Below, one piece after another: positions 1 to 5,385 of a DNA stretch of 7,374 nucleotides. A model generated the notes under the pieces. It was given only the letters and a program-made list of their open reading frames with translations, was not told the origin of the DNA and searched no databases. Numbering within the stretch: position 1 is the first letter of the stretch; each line of letters begins with the position of its first letter. The position numbers were made by a program, and so were the translations under genes. This DNA comes from Betaproteobacteria bacterium (lineage in GTDB: Bacteria > Pseudomonadota > Gammaproteobacteria > Burkholderiales > SG8-39): positions 1 through 7,374 of the forward strand of contig VBCP01000220.1 of the NCBI GenBank assembly GCA_005888925.1, read 5' to 3'.

Positions 1-374
1 GCCAGCACCGCCGAGATGAGCACCGTGCGCGGCTTCCTCAGCGCCCAGGCGAGCGCCGGCGCATAGGTGCGCTTCGCCGCGCGTACGATGAAGTTCTCCT
101 CCTCCGGCAGGTTGCGCTTGAGCATCACCGAGCACAGGAGCGGCACCAGCGTAAGCGAGAGGATGAGCGCGCCGACCAGCGCCGAGACCACGGAGTAGGC
201 CATCGGCGCGAAGATGCGGCCTTCGTGCCGCTGCAGCGTGAAGATCGGGATGTGCGCGGCGATGATGATCAGCATCGAGAACAGCGTCGGCCGCCCCACC
301 TCGATGGCCGCCTCGAGGATCGCGTTCTTGCGCGCCTTGTCGTCGAGCTGGTGATGGGCGTGCGCCTCGTCGGT
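1..374 (-). pseudogene. Frame-shifted downstream piece of the disrupted czcA (TM5 to TM7 region)
   Basis: Read with the codon ACC at 372-374, this stretch translates without a stop to the window edge as CzcA sequence: TDEAHAHHQ, a cytoplasmic linker, EVGRPTLFSML, then IIIAAHIPIFTL (TM5), HEGRIFAPMAYSVV, a TM6 segment ending LTLVPLLCSVML, KRNLPEEEN and the approach to TM7 (KPRTVLISAVL). It aligns with window residues of about 45-175 of the intact paralogue at 5372-7374 (compare ARPTLFAMLIIIAALVPVFTL). The frame differs from that of the upstream part of the gene because of the junction at 374/375. No plausible start or ribosome-binding site for separate translation is evident. The rest of the gene (periplasmic PC domains and TM8-12) lies beyond the left edge. 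Confidence 0.85.
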
Positions 375-759
375 GCGCGCGCGGGCACCAGGTAGCCGCC
401 TGGCGCGGGCACGCGCAGCTCGGCCACGATGTACATCTCGGCCTTCAGGCGCTCGTCGCTCGCCTCGACCGTGCCGCGCACCTTCACCGAGCGCGTCTGC
501 GGGTCGACGACGTCGGCGACGTGGAGAATGCGGCCCTTGACGCGCTGATCCCCGAGCGAGGTCGTCGCGAGGCTCAGGTCGGTGCCCGGCTTCACCAGCG
601 CGATGTCCTTCTCCGCGACGTCGAGCAGGAACCAGAGCCGCGTCGGGTCCGAGACCACGAACAGCGCCTTGTCGCCCTGGTTGTCGGGGCGAATCTCCTG
701 GCCCGGGTTGAGATTGCGCTCGACCACGACCCCGGCGATCGGGCTCTTCAGCGCGAGCG
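375..759 (-). repeat. 385-bp perfect copy of an internal czcB segment, embedded in czcA
   Basis: Base-by-base comparison shows complete identity with 2002-2386, in the same orientation and offset by 1627 bp. The identity ends at 374/2001 (t versus c) and 760/2387 (g versus t). The copy carries codons for CzcB residues 181 to about 307: the second lipoyl half (LKSPIAGVVVERN), the beta-barrel (DPTRLWFLLDVAEKD) and the start of the membrane-proximal domain (up to LVPAR). No terminal inverted repeats, target-site duplication or transposase are present, so it does not look like a mobile element. Confidence 0.97.
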
Positions 760-1811
760 GGATCGTCACCGCGACGATGAATGCCGCCCGTACATTCCCC
801 AAAAATAACCAGAGCACGAATGAGACCAGCAGCGCGCCTTCCGTGAGATTGGTGAACACCGTGGTGAGCGTCTTGCCGATGAGCCAGGTGCGGTCGTAGA
901 TCGGCACGACCTTGACGCCGCCCGGCAGCCCGGTCTGGTTGAGCTGGTCGACCTTGGCGCGCACCAGCTTCAGCACCTCGGAGGGATTCTCGCCGCGGCG
1001 CATCAGCACCACGCCGGTGACGACGTCGTCGTCGTCGTCCTGCCCCGCTACGCCCTGCCGCGGCACGGAACCGACCGCCACCTTGGCGACGTTTTTCACG
1101 AGGATCGGGGTGCCGCCGCGCTCGGCGACGACGACGTTCTCGATGTCTTCGGTGCCCTGGAACAGGCCGATGCCGCGGATCAGGTACTGCTGGCGTCCCT
1201 GCTCGACATAGCTGCCGCCGGCGTTGGCGTTGCCGCGCTGGATGGCCTGCGAGAGCTGCGCGAGTGTGATCTTGTAGTCGCGCAGCCGCGCGAGATCGGG
1301 TCGTACCTCGTATTGCTTGACGAGGCCGCCGAGGCTCACCACGTCGGCTACGCCAGGCACCAGGCGCAGCTGGCGCGTGACCACCCAGTCCTGGTAGGTG
1401 CGCAGCTCGCGCGGTCCCTGCCCCGCGCCACGCATGCGGTAGCGGTAGAGCAGATCGAGCCCCTGCAGCCGCTCGATCGCCTGCTGGCGCGCGAAGTAGC
1501 CGTTCACGCTGTCGTTGAAGGTGACGATGATGAACGACAGGCCGAACTGGGTGTGCGAGAACATGCGCACCGCGCCCGGCAGGCCCGAGAGCGCCACCTC
1601 GAGGGGTACCGTGACCTGCTTCTCCACCTCCTCCGCCGCGCGGCCCGGATAGAGCGCGATCACGGTGGCCTGGGTGTCGGTCACGTCCGGGAAGGCCTCG
1701 ACCGGCAGGTTGTTGAACGCCCAGAGGCCGCCGCCGACGAACACGGCCAAGCCGAGCAGGATGAAGAGCGGCTGGTAAAGCGCGAACGCGACGATGCGCC
1801 GGATCACGGCT

Positions 1812-2924
1812 TCAGTCCTTCGAGGCGAGCAGGCGCTCGAGCAGCAGGCTGCCGTCAAGCACCACCTTGTCGGTGGCCGCGAGTCCCATGAGCACCACCT
1901 GGTAGCCGTCGACCAGCGGCCCCGGACGGATCGCGCGGCGCGCGAAGCGGCCGTTGCCCTCGTCGACGAACACGTAATGCTGCTCGCCGCGCAGGTAGAC
2001 CGCGCGCGCGGGCACCAGGTAGCCGCCTGGCGCGGGCACGCGCAGCTCGGCCACGATGTACATCTCGGCCTTCAGGCGCTCGTCGCTCGCCTCGACCGTG
2101 CCGCGCACCTTCACCGAGCGCGTCTGCGGGTCGACGACGTCGGCGACGTGGAGAATGCGGCCCTTGACGCGCTGATCCCCGAGCGAGGTCGTCGCGAGGC
2201 TCAGGTCGGTGCCCGGCTTCACCAGCGCGATGTCCTTCTCCGCGACGTCGAGCAGGAACCAGAGCCGCGTCGGGTCCGAGACCACGAACAGCGCCTTGTC
2301 GCCCTGGTTGTCGGGGCGAATCTCCTGGCCCGGGTTGAGATTGCGCTCGACCACGACCCCGGCGATCGGGCTCTTCAGCGCGAGCGTCTGGTCGACCGTG
2401 TCGGTCTTGCCGTAGAGCCTGAGTTTCGCGAGCGTGCGCTCCCGGTCGGCTTTGGTGCGGGCGACGTCGGCCTGCACCGCCTGCAGGTCCTTCGCCGGCG
2501 CCACGCCGGCGGAGAAAAGCTCCTGCACGCGCGCCAGGTTCTTCTGCGCGAGCGAATAGTCCTGCTCCGCCCTGCGCGCCTCGGCCTGCGCCACGCCGAG
2601 CTCGGGCGCGGCGAGCACCGCAAGCGTCTGCGCGGCCTTGATGCGGTCTCCGGGACGCACCGCGATCGAGGTCACGCGCCCGGCAAACGGCGCAAAGACG
2701 CGCACCGTGCGGTCCTCGTTCCAGACGAGGCGGCCGTTGAAGCGCAGCGCCATGTCGCGGCGCGGCTCGATCGGCGCCGAAGTGATCGAGGCGATCTGCG
2801 GACTGCCCGCGGGGAAGATGACGATGCTGTGCTGCTCGACGGTGAACTGCGGCGCGGGCTCCTTCTCCTTCTCGCCGCAGGCGGCGAGCACGGCGACGGC
2901 CAGGAGCAGCGCGAGCCGCTTCAT
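1812..2924 (-). CDS. czcB: CzcB/CusB-type periplasmic adaptor (membrane fusion) lipoprotein of an RND metal efflux pump
   Basis: The product bridges the inner-membrane RND pump and the outer-membrane channel. The start is ATG at 2922-2924, which overlaps the upstream stop as ATGA and has TGGAAG just upstream; a longer in-frame start at 2966 would bury the signal peptide and lie well inside the preceding gene. The 370-residue product begins with a lipoprotein signal (MKRLALLLAVAVLAAC; lipobox LAAC, Cys16). It then has a first beta-barrel and lipoyl half (VFAPFAGRVTSIAVRPGD, about residues 75-95), an alpha-hairpin rich in A/E/Q/R (about 105-170), the second lipoyl half (LKSPIAGVVVERNLNPGQEI, about 183-202), a beta-barrel (ALFVVSDPTRLWFLLDV) and a membrane-proximal domain ending LLLERLLASKD. 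It is much shorter than the classical plasmid CzcB and lacks its His-rich extra regions, as is common for compact adaptors. Metal specificity cannot be read from it. It appears intact, although residues 181-307 are duplicated inside the next gene. Confidence 0.93.
   Translation of the reverse strand: MKRLALLLAVAVLAACGEKEKEPAPQFTVEQHSIVIFPAGSPQIASITSAPIEPRRDMALRFNGRLVWNEDRTVRVFAPFAGRVTSIAVRPGDRIKAAQTLAVLAAPELGVAQAEARRAEQDYSLAQKNLARVQELFSAGVAPAKDLQAVQADVARTKADRERTLAKLRLYGKTDTVDQTLALKSPIAGVVVERNLNPGQEIRPDNQGDKALFVVSDPTRLWFLLDVAEKDIALVKPGTDLSLATTSLGDQRVKGRILHVADVVDPQTRSVKVRGTVEASDERLKAEMYIVAELRVPAPGGYLVPARAVYLRGEQHYVFVDEGNGRFARRAIRPGPLVDGYQVVLMGLAATDKVVLDGSLLLERLLASKD
1816..1820 (-). promoter_or_regulatory. 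Ribosome-binding site selecting the GTG start of the second czcA
   Basis: The coding strand reads AAGGA inside the last codons of czcB, with 8 nt between it and the GTG at 1805-1807. The spacing is good and supports GTG over the in-frame ATG at 1858, which would add 17 residues unlike CzcA (MTAACCSSACSPRRTEA). It implies translational coupling of czcB and czcA. Confidence 0.6.
2002..2386 (-). repeat. Native czcB copy of the 385-bp duplicated segment
   Basis: This is the presumed source of the copy at 375-759. Here the segment is in frame and continuous with the rest of an intact adaptor gene on both sides (TDTVDQT before, AVYLRGEQHY after), whereas at 375-759 it interrupts a pump gene. The copying direction is therefore clear. 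The two copies are direct repeats; recombination between them would delete 1627 bp. Confidence 0.97.
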
Positions 2925-4093
2925 TTCGCTTCCAACGTCTGCACGCTCGCCTGCGCCGCGCGCCACGCGGCGAGCGCCTTGGCATGGTCGTTGCGCGCCG
3001 CGAGCGCTTCGAGGCGCACCGCGCGCAGCGTGCGGCGCGCATCGAGCACGTCGAGCACCGAGATGGCGCCGCGAGCGAAGGCGAACTCGGAGGCCTGCGC
3101 GCTCTGGTTCGCCGCGCCGAGGAGCGAAGCGTCGAAGCGCTCGAGGCGGTCGGCGGCGGCGTTGAGGTCGCCCGCCGCGCGCCGCAGCTCGTTCATCGCC
3201 ACCGCCCGGGCGCGCGCCAGGGCATCCATCGCCGCGTAGCGCTCGACTTCCGCCTTCTGGATGTCGCCGGAGAAGTCATAGCCGGTAAACAGCGGCACCG
3301 CGAAGCCTATGCCGACCGAATTGGACGGCACGTTGCCCGGAAAGCGCTCGTACTGTGCGCCGAGGGTGATGTCGCGCGTCCGCTGTGCGGCGACCACGTC
3401 GGGGCGCACTTCGATCGCCTGCTCGAGCGCCGCGGCGTCGGCTCGCACCGGCGCCGGCCAGGGATCGGCCGCGCGCAGCTCCGGCGCTTCGCGCTCGGCG
3501 CCGATCAGGTAGGCGAGCGCAATCTGCGTTCGCGCAAAATCCGCCTGCGCCGCGCGCGCGTCGTTCTGCGAGCGCTCGTAATCGACCTGCACCTTGGCGA
3601 CGTCGGCCGGCGCGAGATCGCCGGCCTTGAGCCGGCGCTGGGCGGCGCCGAGCGTGCCGGAGAAGAGCTGCGCCGTTTCGGCGAGCACCTGCGAGCGCTC
3701 CTCGGCCAGCTTGAGGTCGAAGTACGCGCCGCGCACCAGCGCGAGCTGCTGGCGCAGCACATCGAGCGAATCGTTGACCGCCGCGCGCTGCAGTCCGGCC
3801 GCCGCATCGAGGCGCAGCTCGCGCTTGCCGCCGCGCTCGAACGGCTGGTCGATACGGAACACCGTGTCGGGCTTGGCGGCGGAGCCGATGCCCGAGCTGT
3901 TGATCGAGAAGGTCGCGTTGGGCCGCGCGCCGGCGATCAGGCGCTGCGCATCGGCCGATTCGACCGCGCGGCGCGCCGCCTGCAGCTCGCGGTTATTGCT
4001 CGCCAGGAGCTGCTCCGCTTCGGCGAGCGCGAGATCGCGCGCCGCCGCGGGCGCGGCAGCGATGAGCCACACGATGAGCGCGAAGCGACGCAT
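2921..4093 (-). CDS. czcC: CzcC/TolC-family outer-membrane efflux protein (second copy, with an apparent internal deletion)
   Basis: This encodes the outer-membrane channel of a tripartite metal pump, 390 residues. ATG at 4091-4093 is the first start after an in-frame TAA 18 nt upstream (triplet cgc-taa-tac), so the start is well bounded although no Shine-Dalgarno is visible. The N-terminus is a cleavable signal (MRRFALIVWLIAAAPAAA, then RD) with no lipobox Cys. The two OEP halves are recognisable: first NRELQAARRAVESADAQ...GARPNATFSI (about 35-63) with the strand IDQPFERGGKR, then a second half with RPDVVAAQRTRDITLGAQYER (about 230-250), VPLFTGYDFSGDI and RGAISVLDVLDARRTL near the end. The start of the second half looks about 15-18 residues short compared with the first half of this protein and with the neighbouring outer-membrane factor. 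It overlaps czcB by 4 bp, so the two are probably co-translated. Confidence 0.88.
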   Translation of the reverse strand: MRRFALIVWLIAAAPAAARDLALAEAEQLLASNNRELQAARRAVESADAQRLIAGARPNATFSINSSGIGSAAKPDTVFRIDQPFERGGKRELRLDAAAGLQRAAVNDSLDVLRQQLALVRGAYFDLKLAEERSQVLAETAQLFSGTLGAAQRRLKAGDLAPADVAKVQVDYERSQNDARAAQADFARTQIALAYLIGAEREAPELRAADPWPAPVRADAAALEQAIEVRPDVVAAQRTRDITLGAQYERFPGNVPSNSVGIGFAVPLFTGYDFSGDIQKAEVERYAAMDALARARAVAMNELRRAAGDLNAAADRLERFDASLLGAANQSAQASEFAFARGAISVLDVLDARRTLRAVRLEALAARNDHAKALAAWRAAQASVQTLEAK

Positions 4094-4179
4094 GGGATGG
4101 CGAGTGTATTAGCGAAAAATAGCCTCACTGCGCTTGCAAGCCTGCAGCAAGCGTCGATACAAACAGCTGCAAGCCTGAG
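4094..4179. other. 86-nt gap between the two outer-membrane factor genes
   Basis: This is the only real intergenic space in the window and is less GC-rich than its surroundings. It holds a 7-bp-stem hairpin (4131-4153), a 10-nt direct repeat tgcaagcctg at 4135-4144 and 4168-4177, and an AT-rich stretch just upstream of the second czcC. On the minus strand the hexamer TAATAC lies 12 nt before the ATG, but no convincing -35 stands at 17 nt (a TTGCAA lies 22 nt upstream). It could mark the border between two transcription units, but neither a strong promoter nor a canonical terminator is evident. Confidence 0.5.
4131..4153. repeat. Small inverted repeat (7-bp stem, 9-nt loop), possible weak transcript-end or processing hairpin
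   Basis: On the plus strand cgcttgc (4131-4137) and gcaagcg (4147-4153) pair perfectly around a 9-nt loop. On the transcribed strand a run of five T follows (4115-4119 on plus), but 11 nt after the stem, so it is not a textbook rho-independent terminator. It lies 27-49 nt past the first czcC stop, where a terminator or RNA-stability hairpin would be plausible. Confidence 0.35.
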
Positions 4180-5385
4180 CTAGAGGGAACCCGAGAGCGC
4201 GCGCAGCTCGAGCTGCGTCTCGGCGATCGCACCGAGGAGCTCCGCGCGCGCGAGCGTCGCCTCGAGCTGCGTGCGCCGCGCATCGAGCAGCTCGAACAGC
4301 GTGCCGCGGCCGAGGCGGTAGGCGCTTTCGGCCATCTCGAGGAACGACGACTGGCGCTCGAACACGTCGCGCTCGAAGCGCGCCAGCGCTTCCTTTCTGA
4401 TGGAGAGCGCTTCGCGCTGCCGTTCGAACTCCGAGCGGACAGTGGCGTTCACGCCGCGTTCGCGTTCGCGCGCCACGCCGTGCTCGGCGACGGCCTTGTC
4501 CTCGAGCGCGCGCCGCGTGTCGAGGATCGGGATCTCGCTCGCGACGCCGACGAAATTGGCAGCGCCGAACGGGCCGCTGGTCCAGGTGCGGCCGAGCTGC
4601 ACCGCCGGCACCGGAAAGCGCTCGCGCCGCGCGAGCTCGACCCGCGCCTGCGCCGCCGCAGTCTCGTCGCGCGCCACGCGCAGCGCCGGGTTCCCGGCGA
4701 CATCGGCTTCGGCATCTCCAAACTGGGCAACCACCTGGCTCAGGGCCACGGCGGGCTGCGGCCGCCAGCCGGGCGCATCGACCAGCGCGGCGAGCGTGGC
4801 GGAGTGCTCGTTCAGCTCGTTCAGCGCGCGCTGCACGCCGAGGTTCGCGAGCGCACGCTCGGCGTCGGCGCGCGCGAGATCGTAGCGGCTCGCCATGCCG
4901 CTCTCCTGGCGGCCGGCGACCAGCCCGCGGATGCGCTCGACGTCGGCGAGCGCGGCGCGGCGGGCCGCGAGCTGCTCCTGGGCGGCGGCGAGCCGGATGA
5001 ATTCCAGGCCGGCGAGGCGCTTGGTCTCCACCACCGTCAGGCGCAGTTGCGACTCGGCGCGCCCGACCTGCAGATCGGCGGCGCGCACCCGCGCGCCGCG
5101 CTGCCCGAAGATCGGCACCGGCAGCTCGACGGTGGCCTGCTGCTGCGAGCTCGCATCGAATACTGTCCGCTCGCCACTGCTGGGAGTGGAACGTCCGAGT
5201 GATAGCGTGGGATTGGCGAACGCGCCCGCCTGCGCGCGCTCGGCGCGGGCGATGTCGGCCTCGCGCTGCGAGACCGCGACTCGCGGGCTGCGCTCGACGA
5301 TGCGCAGGACCTCGTCCAGCGTCACCGTCTGCGGCAGCTGCGCCCACGCGGTGCTCACAAAGAGTAAAAAGCTAAGCAGCCTCAT
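4180..5385 (-). CDS. czcC: CzcC/TolC-family outer-membrane efflux protein (first copy)
   Basis: This encodes the outer-membrane channel component, 401 residues, close to the usual CzcC length. ATG at 5383-5385 overlaps the end of the upstream czcA by 14 bp in another frame; GGAAG lies directly before it, so translation is probably coupled to the pump. The product has a cleavable signal (MRLLSFLLFVSTAWA, then QLPQ) without a lipobox. The first OEP half contains TLDEVLRIVERSP, ERAQAGAFANPTLSLG and the strand VELPVPIFGQRGAR. The second contains NPALRVARDETAAAQ...RERFPVPAVQLG, SEIPILDTR and RLGRGTLFELLDARRTQLEA near the C-terminus. Both coiled-coil halves look complete. Placing the outer-membrane gene after czcA is the reverse of the C-B-A order seen downstream, so it presumably belongs with the pump at 5372-7374. 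Substrate is not determinable from this protein. Confidence 0.92.
   Translation of the reverse strand: MRLLSFLLFVSTAWAQLPQTVTLDEVLRIVERSPRVAVSQREADIARAERAQAGAFANPTLSLGRSTPSSGERTVFDASSQQQATVELPVPIFGQRGARVRAADLQVGRAESQLRLTVVETKRLAGLEFIRLAAAQEQLAARRAALADVERIRGLVAGRQESGMASRYDLARADAERALANLGVQRALNELNEHSATLAALVDAPGWRPQPAVALSQVVAQFGDAEADVAGNPALRVARDETAAAQARVELARRERFPVPAVQLGRTWTSGPFGAANFVGVASEIPILDTRRALEDKAVAEHGVARERERGVNATVRSEFERQREALSIRKEALARFERDVFERQSSFLEMAESAYRLGRGTLFELLDARRTQLEATLARAELLGAIAETQLELRALSGSL

Larger units (their letters stand above)
1..1807 (-). pseudogene. czcA: CzcA/CusA-family heavy-metal RND pump gene, disrupted by a czcB fragment and partial at its 3' end
   Basis: This would encode the inner-membrane proton/metal antiporter of a tripartite efflux pump, partner of the adaptor encoded just upstream. 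The GTG at 1805-1807 is the likely start: it has an AAGGA 8 nt upstream, lies 4 nt after the czcB stop, and gives the family N-terminus (VIRRIVAFALYQPLF). Residues 1-350 read as good CzcA: TM1 at about 8-31, then PVEAFPDVTD, YPGRAAEEVEKQV, a five-Asp stretch, MRRGENPSEV, YDRTWLI and the TM2-TM3 region ending at TIP. From 759 the reading frame enters a copy of CzcB (LALKSPIAG through LVPAR), leaves it at 375 in the wrong frame and stops at 269-271. The genuine CzcA sequence resumes in another frame at 374 (TDEAHAHHQLDDKAR, then GRPTLFSMLIII) and runs off the left edge. About 40-48 family residues, including TM4, are missing. A further gap of about 17 residues lies near 1450. As written it cannot make a working pump; an assembly or amplification error is the main alternative. 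Confidence 0.85.

Noticed and set aside
375..759. Inserted segment as an insertion sequence, integron cassette or other mobile element
   Set aside because: It is an internal piece of czcB with no inverted termini, target duplication, recombinase or attC-like structure.
521..808. Plus-strand small frame starting MENAALDALIPERG, also present inside the frame at 1794-3239
   Set aside because: The repetition comes only from the 385-bp DNA duplication; it is not a conserved small protein.
1025..1039. Trinucleotide repeat (gtc)5 as a microsatellite
   Set aside because: It encodes five Asp at a position that is normally acidic in CzcA proteins, so it is explained by the protein sequence.
269..1807. 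The czcA-czcB fusion as a genuine new chimeric protein or programmed frameshift
   Set aside because: It ends in a 35-residue out-of-frame tail, lacks TM4-TM12, and no slippery site or recoding signal is visible at 374/375; breakage is simpler.
1794..3239. Long plus-strand open frame (481 codons) across the adaptor and second channel genes
   Set aside because: It is antisense to two well-recognised genes, has an R/A/L/H-rich composition typical of GC-rich shadow frames, and matches no family I know.
4115..4153. Rho-independent terminator after the first channel gene
   Set aside because: The stem is only 7 bp and the T-run is 11 nt away from it; kept only as a hairpin of uncertain role.
2984..4183. 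Plus-strand open frame of 399 codons opposite the second channel gene
   Set aside because: Antisense shadow of the CzcC-family gene, which has a signal peptide and family motifs; the plus frame has none.
4109..5347. Minus-strand alternative frame of 412 codons over the first channel gene
   Set aside because: Extremely Arg/Ala-rich out-of-frame translation of the real channel gene.
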